DNA of 64,000 nucleotides from Methylorubrum sp. B1-46 (lineage in GTDB: Bacteria > Pseudomonadota > Alphaproteobacteria > Rhizobiales > Beijerinckiaceae), in NCBI RefSeq assembly GCF_021117295.1, contig NZ_CP088247.1, positions 2,061,001 through 2,125,000 on the forward strand, given 5' to 3'. The notes beneath the pieces were generated by a model. The model made no database searches. It was given only the letters and a program-made list of their open reading frames with translations, and was not told the origin of the DNA. Made by a program: the position numbers and the translations under genes. This document shows positions 32,802 to 44,621 of this stretch, piece by piece (the first letter of the stretch is position 1; every line of letters starts with the position of its first letter).

Positions 32802-33215
32802 ATGACGAGCGAACCGACTCCCGCCGAGCTTGTGCAGCCCACCGATCGCGGTCCGCCGGTGATCCGCACGGTGGCGATGCCGACCGACACGAACCCGGCC
32901 GGCGATATCTTCGGCGGCTGGCTGATGGCGCATATGGACATGGCCGCGGGCAACGTTGCCGCGCGCCGGGCGCGAGGGCGCTGCGCCACGATCTCGGCGG
33001 AGGCGATGACCTTCCACCGGCCGGTCTTCGTCGGCGACGAGGTGAGCTTCTACGCCTGGATCGTGAAGACCGGCCGCACCTCGATGGGCATCCAGGTCGA
33101 GGTCTGGCGCCGGGAGCGGGAGGGCGAGGACACGACGAAGGTGACGGAAGGATTCTTCACCTTCGTCGCCATCGGGCCGGACCGGCGGCCGCGGCCGATT
33201 CCGGAGGCGCGGTAG
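32802..33215 (+). CDS. Acyl-CoA thioesterase, YciA-like hot-dog protein
   Basis: A 137-residue hot-dog-fold protein with the conserved start IRTVAMPTDTNPAGDIFGGW (Asp/Asn catalytic region), the helix LMAHMDMAAGNVAARRARG, and FHRPVFVGDEVSFYAWIVKT. YciA-type enzymes hydrolyse a range of acyl-CoA esters to free acid and CoA in the cytosol. In ethylmalonyl-CoA-cycle methylotrophs, YciA is known to release C4/C5 dicarboxylic acids; that link is by family knowledge. Single gene with its own promoter. Confidence 0.9.
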   Translation: MTSEPTPAELVQPTDRGPPVIRTVAMPTDTNPAGDIFGGWLMAHMDMAAGNVAARRARGRCATISAEAMTFHRPVFVGDEVSFYAWIVKTGRTSMGIQVEVWRREREGEDTTKVTEGFFTFVAIGPDRRPRPIPEAR

Positions 33216-33258
33216 TTCGAGCGCAGCCCGGCTGCGTGCCGAGCGCGCGGACCGGGCG

Positions 33259-34164
33259 TCAGTGCATCGTCAGCGTGGTGAGCCGACGCGCGCCCGAATG
33301 CTGGTGCAGGAAGGCGCTCATCTCGGCGAGCACCGGCGCCTTGCGGCGGAAGCTGACGGAGAGCGCGAGCAGCGTGTCGGAATGGTCGAGGCCTTCGTAG
33401 ACCCGTTCCTGCACCGGCACGCGGGCGGTGCGCAGGATTGCAGCGAGGCTCGCCGTGTTGCGCGGCTTCACCACGGTATCCCGGTCGCCGGTGGCGAGGA
33501 AGGTCGGCGGCGAGTGGGCGCCGGCGAAGGAGACCGGCTGCGTCGCCTCTGGGTCGGGCGCCTGCCCGAACACCTCGATCGAGGTCTTCTGGTCGAAGGG
33601 CAGGAAGTCGTAGGGGCCCGATAGCCCGGCCACCGCCCGCACGGATCGCGGATCGACGCCGGCCTGGCGCAGATATTCCGGGTCGAGCCCGAGCATCGCC
33701 GCGTTGTAGGCCCCCGCCGAGTGGCCGGCGAGGACGATCCGGTTCGGATCACCCCCCTGCGCGGCGATGTTGTCGCGCACCCAGGCGATGGCCGCCGCCC
33801 CATCCTTCAGGAAGTCGGGGAAGCGCGATTGCGGGTAGAGCCGGTAATCCGGCAGCACGGTCACGAAGCCTTGTGCGGCGAAGGCCTGGGCGGCGAAGGC
33901 GTAGTCGTCCTTGCTGCCGCTGCTCCACGAGCCGCCGTAGAAGAACACCAGCACCGGCGCCCGCTCCACCGGCACGGTCGGCACGAACACGTCGAGGCGC
34001 TGGCGCGGATCGGCGCCGTACGCCGCGTCGCGGACCGCGAGGCGCCCGCCCTTGTCGCGCGGCCCCAGCGCATCGAACAGCGCCAGCGGCGAGCAGCCGC
34101 TCAAGCCCAGCGCGGTGAGGCCGAGGCAGACCAGCGAGACGAGGGAGACGAATGCCTTGATCAT
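33259..34164 (-). CDS. Lipoprotein-type alpha/beta hydrolase (carboxylesterase)
   Basis: A 301-residue hydrolase: lipobox GLSGCSPLA, oxyanion loop VLVFFYGGSWSSGS, lid-like PDYRLYPQSRFPDFLKD, nucleophile elbow LAGHSAGAYNA, acid in TGDRDTVVKP and catalytic His in YEGLDHSDTLL. This is the hormone-sensitive-lipase-related esterase layout, except that the oxyanion motif has YGG instead of HGG. Likely acts on short esters at the inner or outer membrane; the substrate is unknown. Followed by no close neighbour; the gene upstream is the lytic transglycosylase. Confidence 0.87.
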   Translation of the reverse strand: MIKAFVSLVSLVCLGLTALGLSGCSPLALFDALGPRDKGGRLAVRDAAYGADPRQRLDVFVPTVPVERAPVLVFFYGGSWSSGSKDDYAFAAQAFAAQGFVTVLPDYRLYPQSRFPDFLKDGAAAIAWVRDNIAAQGGDPNRIVLAGHSAGAYNAAMLGLDPEYLRQAGVDPRSVRAVAGLSGPYDFLPFDQKTSIEVFGQAPDPEATQPVSFAGAHSPPTFLATGDRDTVVKPRNTASLAAILRTARVPVQERVYEGLDHSDTLLALSVSFRRKAPVLAEMSAFLHQHSGARRLTTLTMH

Positions 34165-34237
34165 GTGACTCGTGATTGACGCGGCGGTCGCGGCGGTTTC
34201 ATGGCCGCATGGTGACGACCTTGGGCGGTGTTGGGAG

Positions 34238-35161
34238 TTATGTCCTCAGGACGATGCAGGCGCCGCCCACATTGCGGATCTTCTGGCACAGGCCGTCGGC
34301 CGCGTTCCGGCTCTCGGCCGGGATGCGCACTCGGTAGAAGGTGCGGGTCCCGCGAAAGCGCAGCCGAGTGCCGATGATCATCGGCCGCACCTCGCCGATC
34401 ACGCTGGTGTAGCGCGTGCGCGCCCGCTGGAAGCTCGCCAGCGCCAGCGACTTGGAAAAGTTTCCGGCAAGCTGCACGCCCCAGGGCGCGGCCGGTCCGC
34501 CCTCGATCGCCAGAGCGAAGCGGTCGCCGCGCGACGGGATGCGCAGTGCCGCGGTGACCTGAAGGCAGGTCTGCGTCTCGGCCTCCGGCGGAGGCGGCTT
34601 CGCCTCGGATGTCTCCGCCTTCCCGTCCGGCTTCTTCGCGGCCGGGTCGGGTCCCTCCGGCGTCTCGACGGCGGCGTTCGGGCGCCAATCCTCCGCCGGG
34701 CGGCCGGTGATGGCGATGACGTAGGCCCGCGTCTCGGCGGGCAGGCCGCCGCTGCCGGCGAGCCAGGCCGAGACGCGCCCCGGTCCGCCGTTATAGGCCG
34801 CCGCCGCGAGCCCGAGATTGCCGAATTGCCGCTTGAGGTCGGCCAGGAAATGCGCGGCGTGCGGGATCGCCTGCTCGGGATCGAAGGGATCGCTGAGGCC
34901 GCGGTCCTTGGCCGTGCCGGGCATGAACTGCGCCACTCCTTGCGCCCCGGCCGGGCTCACCACGCCGACGCGGAACGAACTCTCGCGCCAGATCAGCCGG
35001 GTCAGGAACGGCACCGGCAAGTGCCGCGCCTTGGCCGAACCCTCGATCAGCCGGCAGAGCGCCTGCTCCACCGTCTCGCTTTCGGGCGAGGGGGCCGCAC
35101 GAGAGGGACCGGCGCAGGCAACGAGAACGGCCGGCAACAGGGTGAAAGCGAGGCGGTGCAC
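34238..35161 (-). CDS. Lytic transglycosylase with C-terminal SPOR domain
   Basis: A protein of about 307 residues: signal peptide LAFTLLPAVLVACAGPSRA, an SLT domain with catalytic Glu in TRLIWRESSFRVGVVSP, GAQGVAQFMPGTAKDRGL and AAAAYNGGPGRVSAWL, a Pro/Glu/Ala/Lys linker, and a SPOR domain (PWGVQLAGNFSKSLALASFQ, FYRVRIPAESRNAAD). SPOR domains bind denuded peptidoglycan at the division site, so this enzyme should cleave glycan strands there. The GTG at 35161 is chosen because the frame upstream to 35428 runs through repeat copy 3 and is non-coding in character; no good ribosome site decides the start. Confidence 0.85.
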   Translation of the reverse strand: MHRLAFTLLPAVLVACAGPSRAAPSPESETVEQALCRLIEGSAKARHLPVPFLTRLIWRESSFRVGVVSPAGAQGVAQFMPGTAKDRGLSDPFDPEQAIPHAAHFLADLKRQFGNLGLAAAAYNGGPGRVSAWLAGSGGLPAETRAYVIAITGRPAEDWRPNAAVETPEGPDPAAKKPDGKAETSEAKPPPPEAETQTCLQVTAALRIPSRGDRFALAIEGGPAAPWGVQLAGNFSKSLALASFQRARTRYTSVIGEVRPMIIGTRLRFRGTRTFYRVRIPAESRNAADGLCQKIRNVGGACIVLRT

Positions 35162-35254
35162 AGCGGCTGATCTAGGGCGCCGGTTTTTCAAAACAAAGCG
35201 CGACACGGATCTGGAACTGCCGACTCGATGCAAGGAGGTCCGGCACGGCTCTGC

Positions 35255-35328
35255 GTGTCTCTCACAAAACGCACGCCGTGCTGTCCGCGCCAGAGCGAGA
35301 ACGGTCGGTGACCGGGCGTTTTGTGAGG
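35255..35328 (+). repeat. Dispersed palindromic repeat, copy 3
   Basis: 74 bases starting GTGTCTCTCACAAAACGCAC and ending CCGGGCGTTTTGTGAGGC. Compared with copies 1 and 2, one base in each arm has changed so that pairing is kept (AACGC opposite GCGTT instead of AACTC opposite GAGTT). Confidence 0.85.
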
Positions 35329-35759
35329 CGCTCTCAAGCGCCGGTTCGGGAACGGGATGGCGGCCCTGCGACGTGGCACGGCGTGCCCTGTCGGCGAGCA
35401 TCATTGTGCTTTTATCCGTGCTCAGCAAGGCACTGTTACCTTAGGGCTTCTCCAATAGCTAAATTATTGTTCTTGAAACTTCTGTGTATGGCTCAATGCT
35501 TGCAAAAGTCGGCCGCCGAGATCCGATTGCAAGAGGAAGACGAGGCTCGAAGAGCGCATCTCGGAAGACCGCCCCCGAGGCGGTCGCCCAAACCGCGTCT
35601 CAGGCCCTCACTCGACTCCCTTCGGGGGCCGCCCTCTCCCGCGGAGAGGAGAGGGATGTGCCGCGCCTGGAAGACAATTCGCGTGTGGGAGCCCGCGCGC
35701 TATAACCCCCATCCCGCCCCGACACCGGACGGCGGGCCGCTTCTCGCTGCCGGGGTTCG
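35329..35759. other. Intergenic stretch without gene
   Basis: About 430 bases between repeat copy 3 and the ABC ATPase gene. It includes an AT-rich patch at 35440-35500 (CCAATAGCTAAATTATTG) likely to carry a promoter, and a segment at 35590-35660 with clipped C/G runs. No frame has a ribosome site and domain. Confidence 0.5.
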
Positions 35760-37388
35760 ATGTCCGATACGCTGCTGACCGTCGAGGATCTCTCGGTCGC
35801 CTTCCGGGGCGGGGCGCGCGAGACGCGGGCGGTGGATCGTGTCAGCTTCACGATCGAGCGGGGCGAGACCCTGGCTCTGGTGGGGGAATCCGGCTCCGGC
35901 AAGTCGGTGACGGCGCTTTCGATCCTGCGGCTGCTCGACGGCGCCGCGCATCATCCGGGCGGAAAGATCCTGTTCAAGGGCCGCGATCTCCTGGCGCTGC
36001 CCGAGCGGGAGATGCGTGCGGTGCGCGGGGCGGACATCACCATGGTGTTCCAGGAGCCGATGACCTCGCTCAACCCGCTCCACACCATCCAGCGCCAGAT
36101 CGGCGAGGTGCTGGAGATCCACCGGGGGCTCAAAGGCAAGGCCGCGCGGAGACGAATCCTCGAACTGCTCGACCTCGTCGGCATCCGCGACGCCGAGCGG
36201 CGGCTCGGTGCCTATCCGCACGAATTGTCGGGCGGCCAGCGCCAGCGCGTGATGATCGCCATGGCGCTCGCCTGCGAGCCCGACCTACTGGTCGCCGACG
36301 AGCCGACCACCGCCCTCGATGTCACCGTGCAGGCGCAGATCCTCGCGCTGCTCGCCGACCTGCAGAAGCGGCTCGGCATGGCGATGCTGTTCATCACCCA
36401 CGATCTCGGCATCGTGCGGCGCATCGCCAACAGGGTCTGCGTGATGCTTTCCGGCCGGATCGTCGAGGCGGGCCCGGTGGCGCAGGTCTTTACCCGGCCG
36501 CAGCACGAATACACCCAGCGGCTTCTCGCCTCCGAGCCCACCGGCCGGGCGAACCCCGTGCCGACGCACGCCGAGGCCTTGGTCGAGGCCGGGCCGCTCA
36601 AGGTGTGGTTCCCCCTCAAGGCGGGCGTGCTCCGGCGCACCGTCGGCCACGTCAAGGCGGTCGACGGAGTGCGGCTCGTCGTGCGGGCGGGCGAGACCGT
36701 CGGCGTCGTCGGCGAATCCGGCTCGGGCAAGACCACCCTCGGCCTCGCCCTGCTGCGGCTCACCGAATCCGAGGGGCCGATCGTGTTCCTCGGCCAGCGG
36801 ATCGAGGATCGAGGCCCCCGCACCATGCGGCCCCTGCGCAAGGACATGCAGGTGGTCTTCCAGGATCCCTACGGCTCCCTGTCCCCGCGCATGTCGGTGG
36901 GTGACATCGTCGCCGAGGGGCTCGCCGTGCAGGGGCTGGTGCAGGGAAGCGCCGAGCGCCGGGCCCTAGTGGCGAAGGCGCTCACCGATGTCGGGCTCGA
37001 CCCGGCAGCGATGGACCGCTACCCGCACGAATTCTCCGGCGGCCAGCGCCAGCGCATCGCGATCGCCCGCGCGATCGTTTTGAAGCCCCGTTTCGTTGTC
37101 CTCGATGAGCCGACTTCGGCGCTGGACCGCTCGGTGCAGGCGCAGATCGTGACGCTGTTGCGCGATCTCCAGCGCGAGCGCGGCATCGCCTACCTGTTCA
37201 TCAGCCATGACCTCAAAGTGGTCCGGGCGCTCTCGAACTACGTCATGGTGATGCAGCACGGCCAAGTGGTCGAAGAGGGACCGGCCGAGGCGATCTTCGC
37301 CGCGCCGAAGACCGATTATACCCGCACCCTGTTCGCGGCGGCCTTCGAGATGGATGCGGCGACCACCGCCGAGATCGAACCGGCCTGA
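35760..37388 (+). CDS. Fused double ABC ATPase, oligopeptide-type (YejF/GsiA-like)
   Basis: A 542-residue protein with two complete nucleotide-binding domains. Domain 1: [46 protein letters not shown]; domain 2: [46 protein letters not shown]. Each is followed by the peptide-transporter C-terminal extension ([20 protein letters not shown] and [15 protein letters not shown]). Such fused ATPases power dipeptide or microcin-type importers (YejABEF), but no permease or binding protein gene is adjacent; deoB follows four bases downstream. Its permeases must be encoded elsewhere. Confidence 0.9.
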   Translation: MSDTLLTVEDLSVAFRGGARETRAVDRVSFTIERGETLALVGESGSGKSVTALSILRLLDGAAHHPGGKILFKGRDLLALPEREMRAVRGADITMVFQEPMTSLNPLHTIQRQIGEVLEIHRGLKGKAARRRILELLDLVGIRDAERRLGAYPHELSGGQRQRVMIAMALACEPDLLVADEPTTALDVTVQAQILALLADLQKRLGMAMLFITHDLGIVRRIANRVCVMLSGRIVEAGPVAQVFTRPQHEYTQRLLASEPTGRANPVPTHAEALVEAGPLKVWFPLKAGVLRRTVGHVKAVDGVRLVVRAGETVGVVGESGSGKTTLGLALLRLTESEGPIVFLGQRIEDRGPRTMRPLRKDMQVVFQDPYGSLSPRMSVGDIVAEGLAVQGLVQGSAERRALVAKALTDVGLDPAAMDRYPHEFSGGQRQRIAIARAIVLKPRFVVLDEPTSALDRSVQAQIVTLLRDLQRERGIAYLFISHDLKVVRALSNYVMVMQHGQVVEEGPAEAIFAAPKTDYTRTLFAAAFEMDAATTAEIEPA

Positions 37389-37391
37389 GCC

Positions 37392-38612
37392 ATGGCCCGC
37401 GCGCTCCTCATCGTCCTCGATTCCGTCGGCATCGGCGGCGCCCCCGACGCGGCCCGCTACGGCGATGCCGGCTCCGACACGGTCGGGCACATCGCGGAAG
37501 CCTGCGCCGCCGGCCGCGGCGACCGGCCGGGCCTGCGCGCGGGGCCTTTACGCCTGCCGAACCTCGCGGCGTTCGGCCTCGGTCTAGCCTGTGAGGGCGC
37601 CACCGGCCGCGTGCCGCCGGGCCTTGCTCCGGAGGCTGAGCCGCAGGCACTGTGGGGGCATGCCGTCGAGACGGCCGCCGGCAAGGATACGCCGTCGGGC
37701 CATTGGGAGATCGCGGGCGTGCCGGTGCGGGAGGCCTGGGGCCACTTCCCCGACACGCATCCCGCCTTCCCGGCCGAGCTCACCGCGGCGCTGATCGTGC
37801 GGGCGGGGCTGCCCGGCATCCTCGGCGATCGCCACGCCTCGGGCACCGCGATCATCGACGCGTTCGGGGCCGAGCACCTCCGGACGGGCCGGCCGATCTG
37901 CTACACCTCCGCCGACAGCGTCTTTCAGATCGCCGCCCACGAGGAAACGTTCGGGCTGGAGCGCCTCTACGAGACCTGCCGCATCGCGCGCGACCTCTGC
38001 GATCCCTACCGCGTCGGGCGGGTCATCGCCCGGCCCTTCATCGGCAGCGAGAAAGACGGCTTCCACCGCACCAGCCGCCGCAAGGATTTTTCCGTCGCGC
38101 CGCCCGCCGCCACCCTGCTCGATGGTTTGGCGGCGGCCGGCCGTGCCGTGGTGAGCGTCGGCAAGATCGGCGACATCTTCGCCCACCGTGCCACCGGGCG
38201 CGAGATCAAGCCGGCCGGCAACGCCGCCTGCCTCGACGCGGCGCTCGACGCCTTCGCCGGCTTGCCGGATGGTGGCTTCGTCTTCCTCAACTTGGTGGAT
38301 TTCGACACCGAGCACGGCCACCGGCGCGACGTGCCGGGCTACGCCGCTGAGCTGGAGGCGTTCGATGCCCGCATCCCCGAGATCCACGCCGTCCTGAAGT
38401 CGGGCGATCTGTGCGTCATCACCGCCGACCACGGCAACGATCCGACCTGGATCGGCACCGAGCACACCCGCGAGCAGGTGCCGGTGCTCGCCTTCGGGCC
38501 GGGACTGGCGACGGGCTCGATCGGGCAGCGCGACACCTTCGCGGATATCGGCGCCTCGATGGCGGCGCATCTCGGCCTGTCGCTCTTCGGGGCCGGCCGG
38601 GCGTGGTGGTGA
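37392..38612 (+). CDS. deoB: Phosphopentomutase
   Basis: A 406-residue metalloenzyme of the alkaline phosphatase superfamily, of normal length: metal-binding Asp in [20 protein letters not shown], phosphorylated Thr in [13 protein letters not shown], and the C-terminal metal site [11 protein letters not shown] and [19 protein letters not shown]. It interconverts ribose-1- and ribose-5-phosphate (also deoxyribose) in nucleoside salvage. It starts four bases after the ABC ATPase stop, so the two are cotranscribed, which may point to nucleoside or peptide scavenging; the link is inference. Confidence 0.95.
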   Translation: MARALLIVLDSVGIGGAPDAARYGDAGSDTVGHIAEACAAGRGDRPGLRAGPLRLPNLAAFGLGLACEGATGRVPPGLAPEAEPQALWGHAVETAAGKDTPSGHWEIAGVPVREAWGHFPDTHPAFPAELTAALIVRAGLPGILGDRHASGTAIIDAFGAEHLRTGRPICYTSADSVFQIAAHEETFGLERLYETCRIARDLCDPYRVGRVIARPFIGSEKDGFHRTSRRKDFSVAPPAATLLDGLAAAGRAVVSVGKIGDIFAHRATGREIKPAGNAACLDAALDAFAGLPDGGFVFLNLVDFDTEHGHRRDVPGYAAELEAFDARIPEIHAVLKSGDLCVITADHGNDPTWIGTEHTREQVPVLAFGPGLATGSIGQRDTFADIGASMAAHLGLSLFGAGRAWW

Positions 38613-38783
38613 GAACGGCCGGGGGGCCAGCGGGAAGCGGAGGCGAAGCCGGAGCGGCGGCGGTGAGGGGGCGGCTTAGGATGAGCCTCCTCCGGCACCG
38701 CCGCTCACCTTCGGCTGACGCCTCGCTTTGCCGACGACAAGGTCGGCAAAGCCCTCTCCCCGCATAGTGGGGAGAGGCAGGTG
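38613..38783. terminator. Triple-hairpin region between convergent deoB and ettA
   Basis: Three inverted repeats lie in 171 bases: a GC-rich pair near 38660-38715, a perfect 11-base stem GCTTTGCCGAC (38725-38735 with 38742-38752), and a perfect 9-base stem CCTCTCCCC (38753-38761 with 38769-38777). The last two abut without a gap. Probably a two-way terminator. Confidence 0.6.
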
Positions 38784-40436
<1,653 letters not shown>

Positions 40437-40692
40437 GTGCGTTCGTCCTGCGTGAAGCGTGGGTGCCGGGCTGGCCGGCGGTCGCGGACGCGCGGCCTTT
40501 CGCGCGCGGCCGGCCGGACCGAGCGAAAATGCCCGAGCCATGCCGCGTGGGGCGCCGTCCGCTCGCGGATGAAGAATTTCGTGTTCGAGTATCAGGGCGG
40601 CCGGGCAGGGGCAAGGCGCTGCCCGGCCGCGGCGAAGGCGCACCGCCGGGCGCCGTCCGGATGTCGGGTCTCCGGGAGGTGGGTGAAAGAGG

Positions 40693-40968
40693 TTAGGAGA
40701 AGGGATTGCGCACCGGCACGGCCGCCTGCGGTTCCTCGGGCACGGACTCGGGCAGATCCTCCGCCTCGAGGGTGGCGACCACCGCGTCGAGCAGGCTCTT
40801 CAAGGCCTTCGCGCGCCGCAGGCCGTCCCGGTCGCGGGTGAGATCGAGGCTGCCGTGCAGGGCGATGCGCTGCGTGCCGTTCTCGATCGAGAAGCCGGCG
40901 AAGGTCTGGACGCCGGCATCCTCCGCGAAGGGGCGGAAGGGGAGGGCGTCGGCTTTGCGGCGCGGCAT
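40693..40968 (-). CDS. Conserved-looking hypothetical protein (91 residues)
   Basis: A small cytosolic protein, [40 protein letters not shown] and a helix [22 protein letters not shown] with a Pro/Glu-rich end. It starts 10 bases after the nuclease gene stop (40979) on the same strand, so it is the last gene of a three-gene unit. No family recognised; the coding look comes from its even amino-acid make-up and spacing. Confidence 0.55.
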   Translation of the reverse strand: MPRRKADALPFRPFAEDAGVQTFAGFSIENGTQRIALHGSLDLTRDRDGLRRAKALKSLLDAVVATLEAEDLPESVPEEPQAAVPVRNPFS

Positions 40969-40978
40969 CGGGCTCTCC

Positions 40979-41875
40979 TCAGAAGATCGCGCGCATCAAT
41001 TCGCGCCAGAGCCGGCGCAGGACATCGATGGCCAGTTGCTTCAGGAAGTCGGCGAAGGAGTCCTGGCCGCCGCGGGAGAATTCCTGCGGTTCGGGCAGCG
41101 TCATCGCCCTGGCTTTCGTCGCCTCGGGCAGGGCCGGGAACACATCGAGGCCGGCGATATCCCGCAGGGTGGTGAGCGGGACCGCGCGCCATTCCGCGCC
41201 CGCCGCGTTCGGGGCGAGATAGGCCCCCGCCTCGCCGGTGCGCGGGTCGTAGATCGCCTTGAAGAGCTGCGTCGGCACCAGCACCCGCCCCTTGATCGCG
41301 CCGACCGAGCGGCCCTCGAAGACCGGGCCGGTCACCACGAAGATCTCGCCGCGCTCGGTGGCGAGTCGGCGCACGCTCTCCTCGATCGCCGCCCACAGGC
41401 CGCGGTTCAGTGACCGATTCTGGGGCACGATGTTGGCGAGGCTGAAGGACTCGGCCTGAGCCACCGCGCTCGGCATGTCGCCGGCCGGGGCGAGGTGGCC
41501 CCGGTCGTAGCCGCTGCGGACGTAGTCGGCGAGGCTGGCGCGGTCGTCCTCGGGCAGGCGGTCCTCGTCATGGAAGGCGTCGGCGCGCTCGACCCGGCGG
41601 GCGGCGGACACGCTCCGGCGCGTCAGGCGCTCGGCCGCGTAGAGCGGCGTGCGCGAGGCGCCCGAATGTAGCACCGCGAAGGCCTCGAAGCAGAGCGACA
41701 CGGCCCTGTCGGCGAGCTTCGGATTGGTGAGGATCGGCGCCTGGCCGTCTGCAAACAGCGTGGGACAGGCAGGAGCGTCCTGAAGCGCCTGGGATGCCGC
41801 GGCGTGGGAGACGACGAGGAGGAAAAGGGCGGGAAGGACGGATCGCGGCGCCATTGCCGGATCAATAGCAGACAT
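40979..41875 (-). CDS. Exported DNA/RNA non-specific endonuclease
   Basis: A 298-residue enzyme of the Serratia nuclease family: signal peptide VLPALFLLVVSHAAASQ, the active-site motif DRGHLAPAGDM with the general-base His, and the metal-binding Asn in NIVPQNRSLNRGLWAAIEE, followed by EIFVVTGPVFEG. Degrades RNA and DNA in the periplasm or outside. Its ATG at 41875 shares one base with the stop of the upstream small exported gene (TGATG), so translation is coupled. The start at 41875 versus 41854 cannot be settled by a ribosome site. Confidence 0.88.
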   Translation of the reverse strand: MSAIDPAMAPRSVLPALFLLVVSHAAASQALQDAPACPTLFADGQAPILTNPKLADRAVSLCFEAFAVLHSGASRTPLYAAERLTRRSVSAARRVERADAFHDEDRLPEDDRASLADYVRSGYDRGHLAPAGDMPSAVAQAESFSLANIVPQNRSLNRGLWAAIEESVRRLATERGEIFVVTGPVFEGRSVGAIKGRVLVPTQLFKAIYDPRTGEAGAYLAPNAAGAEWRAVPLTTLRDIAGLDVFPALPEATKARAMTLPEPQEFSRGGQDSFADFLKQLAIDVLRRLWRELMRAIF

Positions 41876-42129
41876 CAATAGCAGACACGGACGCGCCGGG
41901 GGCCGGACGGCGTCTCGCGCCAGCGGACGCCGCAGGGGCGCCCGAGCGGGTCGATCAGCGGGCGGATGTCCCGGTCCGGCGGTCCCGGCGGGCGGCGGCA
42001 GCGGACGTCGCCGGGGCAATGCGCCGTGTCGAGGCGCGGTCTACCGGCATCCGCCGCCCAGGCTGCGCTGCCGCCGATCAGGGCAAGCGCCAGCGCGACC
42101 GTGACCGGTGACAGTGCGGCGAGGGGCAT
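41875..42129 (-). CDS. Small exported proline/arginine-rich protein coupled to nuclease
   Basis: An 84-residue precursor: signal peptide SPVTVALALALIGGSAAWAAD, then a basic, proline-rich chain with four cysteines (LDTAHCPGDVRCRRPPGPPD, DPLGRPCGVRWRE, RVRVCY). It ends by TGATG over the nuclease start. No family recognised. Start at 42129 is chosen for the signal peptide; the ribosome site is weak. Confidence 0.55.
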   Translation of the reverse strand: MPLAALSPVTVALALALIGGSAAWAADAGRPRLDTAHCPGDVRCRRPPGPPDRDIRPLIDPLGRPCGVRWRETPSGPRRVRVCY

Positions 42130-42486
42130 CGAACGGCAGCCTGAGGATGAGCGGGCCGAAGGGAAACGGGCCAGCGGGAGCGAAAACCGGGCGAGATGTT
42201 GATCAATGCACCCTTCATCCATAATTGAGGGCGCGTCACGCGTGAAATCGTGGGGCTGCCTTAACTCTGAAGGCAGACGAGGCGGCCGAATCCTCTGAAA
42301 GGTGGGCCGCTGTTGCAGCGAGATCATGGTATCCCGTGATCGGTTTGCGCTAGAATGATCGTTCATACGTCCCGGGGCGAGCGGTTTCCGGGTGCGGGCG
42401 AGATCCAAACGGCGGGCCGCGTTCGAGGATTCGGGCGTGCGGTCCTGCGGGAGTCGCCCTGCTGACGGGAACGCATTGAGAGACGG
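42130..42486. other. Divergent intergenic region upstream of dxs
   Basis: 357 bases between the small exported gene (minus) and dxs (plus). It contains a perfect 7-base hairpin CTGCCTT (42256-42262 with 42270-42276) and, near 42345-42355, GCGCTAGAATGATC, whose TAGAAT is a possible -10 box for dxs. Otherwise nothing identifiable. Confidence 0.4.
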
Positions 42487-44466
42487 GTGAAGGCATTGGC
42501 ACTAGCGGACACGACGATCCTAGAGGGTCTTGAGACGCCGGATCGTCTCCGGCTTCTGCCGGAGAGCGAGCTGCAGACAGTGGCCGACGCGGTGCGCGCC
42601 GAGATGATCGACGCGGTGTCGATCACCGGCGGCCATCTCGGCTCGGGCCTGGGCGTGGTCGAACTCACCGTGGCCCTGCACCACGTGTTCGACACCCCCG
42701 ACGACCGCATCGTCTGGGACGTCGGGCACCAGTGCTACCCGCACAAGATCCTCACCGGACGGCGCGACCGCATCCGGACGCTCCGCCAGGGCGGCGGGTT
42801 GTCGGGCTTCACCAAGCGCTCCGAGAGTGAGTACGACCCCTTCGGCGCGGCGCACTCCTCCACCTCGATCTCCGCCGCGCTCGGCATGGCGGTGGCCCGC
42901 GACCTCGACGAGGCGGAGGCCAAGGCCAAGGGCGGCCCGGCGCCGAAGCGCCGCAACATGATCGCGGTGATCGGCGACGGCTCGATGTCGGCCGGCATGG
43001 CGTATGAAGCCATGAACAATGCCGGCGCGCTGCACTCGCGCCTGATCGTCATCCTCAACGACAACGACATGTCGATCGCGCCGCCCGTCGGCGCCATGTC
43101 GGCCTACCTCGCGCGGCTGGCCTCCGGCGGCACCTACCGTTCGCTCCGCGAGACCGCCAAGCAGCTCGGCAAGCTCTTGCCGAAGGCGCTCTACCAGCGC
43201 GCGGCGGCGGCCGAAGAGTATGCCCGCTCGCTGATCGTGGGCGGCGGCACGATGTTCGAGGAGATGGGCTTCCACTATGTGGGCCCCGTCGACGGGCACA
43301 ACCTCGATCATCTGCTGCCGGTCCTGAAGAACGTGCGCGACTCGGATCAGGGCCCGATCCTGCTTCACGTGGTGACGCAGAAGGGCAAGGGCTACGCGCC
43401 GGCTGAAGCATCCGCCGACCGCTACCACGGCGTGGTGAAGTTCGACGTGGTCTCAGGGGTCCAGGCCAAGGCCAAGGCGAACGCCCCGGCCTATACGCGG
43501 GTGTTCGGCGAGAGCCTGATCAAGGCGGCCGATGCCGACCCGAAGGTAGTGGCGATCACCGCGGCGATGCCCGGCGGCACCGGCATCGACCTGTTCGGCA
43601 AGGCGCATCCGGACAAGACCTTCGACGTCGGCATCGCCGAGCAGCACGCGGTGACCTTTGCCGGCGGCTTGGCCACTGAGGGCTACAAGCCGTTCGTGGC
43701 GATCTACTCGACCTTCCTGCAGCGGGCCTACGATCAGGTCGTGCACGACGTGGCCTTGCAGAACCTGCCCGTGCGCTTCTGCCTCGACCGGGCCGGTCTC
43801 GTCGGCGCGGACGGGGCGACGCATGCGGGTGCGTTCGATCTGGCCTATCTCTGCTGCCTGCCGAACATGACGGTGATGGCGGCGGCCGACGAGGCCGAGC
43901 TGGTGCACATGGTGGCGACCTGCCACGCGCATGATTCGGGCCCGATCGCCCTGCGCTATCCGCGCGGCGAGGGTGTCGGCGTCGAGTTGCCGGAGAGGGG
44001 CGAGCCGCTCGCCATCGGCCGCGGGCGCGTGGTGCGGCGCCCCGAGGGCGCGCGGGTGGCGCTGCTGTCGCTGGGCACGCGCCTGTCGGAGGCGTTGAAG
44101 GCGGCCGACGCGCTGGAGGCGGAGGGTGTTGCGGCGACGGTGGCCGATGCGCGCTTTGCCAAGCCGCTGGACGCGGAGCTGATCGTCGATCTGGCCATGC
44201 ACCACGAGGTTCTGGTGACGGTGGAGGAGGGCTCGGTCGGCGGCTTCGGCGCGATGGTGCTGCACCTCTTGTCGGAGCGGGGCGTTCTGGATGCGGGCCG
44301 TGTCCGGGTTCGCACGCTGACGCTGCCGGACCTGTACCAGGACCACGACAAGCCGGAGAAGATGTACGCCGAGGCCGGTCTCGACGCCGAGGGCATCCTC
44401 AAGGCCGTGCGCGCCGCTCTGCCGGAGCAGAAGGGCAGCCGGGCCGGGCGCCTGCGTCTGGCGTGA
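42487..44466 (+). CDS. dxs: 1-deoxy-D-xylulose-5-phosphate synthase
   Basis: A 659-residue thiamine-diphosphate enzyme: catalytic His in [34 protein letters not shown], ThDP-binding [18 protein letters not shown] ... NDNDMSI, and the transketolase half with [18 protein letters not shown] and [17 protein letters not shown]. It condenses pyruvate and glyceraldehyde-3-phosphate, the first step of the MEP isoprenoid route. Start is GTG at 42487 with a GAGAG just upstream. The hopanoid operon begins 155 bases downstream, so precursor supply and use are neighbours. Confidence 0.96.
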   Translation: MKALALADTTILEGLETPDRLRLLPESELQTVADAVRAEMIDAVSITGGHLGSGLGVVELTVALHHVFDTPDDRIVWDVGHQCYPHKILTGRRDRIRTLRQGGGLSGFTKRSESEYDPFGAAHSSTSISAALGMAVARDLDEAEAKAKGGPAPKRRNMIAVIGDGSMSAGMAYEAMNNAGALHSRLIVILNDNDMSIAPPVGAMSAYLARLASGGTYRSLRETAKQLGKLLPKALYQRAAAAEEYARSLIVGGGTMFEEMGFHYVGPVDGHNLDHLLPVLKNVRDSDQGPILLHVVTQKGKGYAPAEASADRYHGVVKFDVVSGVQAKAKANAPAYTRVFGESLIKAADADPKVVAITAAMPGGTGIDLFGKAHPDKTFDVGIAEQHAVTFAGGLATEGYKPFVAIYSTFLQRAYDQVVHDVALQNLPVRFCLDRAGLVGADGATHAGAFDLAYLCCLPNMTVMAAADEAELVHMVATCHAHDSGPIALRYPRGEGVGVELPERGEPLAIGRGRVVRRPEGARVALLSLGTRLSEALKAADALEAEGVAATVADARFAKPLDAELIVDLAMHHEVLVTVEEGSVGGFGAMVLHLLSERGVLDAGRVRVRTLTLPDLYQDHDKPEKMYAEAGLDAEGILKAVRAALPEQKGSRAGRLRLA

Positions 44467-44494
44467 TCGGCCGGGCATCGCCGGACGAGAAAGG

Positions 44495-44515
44495 CGCGGT
44501 GCTTGCCGCACCGCG
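44495..44515 (+). terminator. Hairpin after dxs
   Basis: CGCGGTGC (44495-44502) pairs exactly with GCACCGCG (44508-44515) over a five-base loop; 29 bases after the dxs stop and without a T-run, so termination before hpnA may be partial. Confidence 0.45.
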
Positions 44516-44621
44516 TCATCAGTGAGACAAGCGCCGCGCCGTCCGGCCCGAAATCGGGTGCGTCGACGGAGCGGCGCGTCCGCTCGCCTGCTGGTCCTAT
44601 GACTGGGGGGCGGGATCACCC

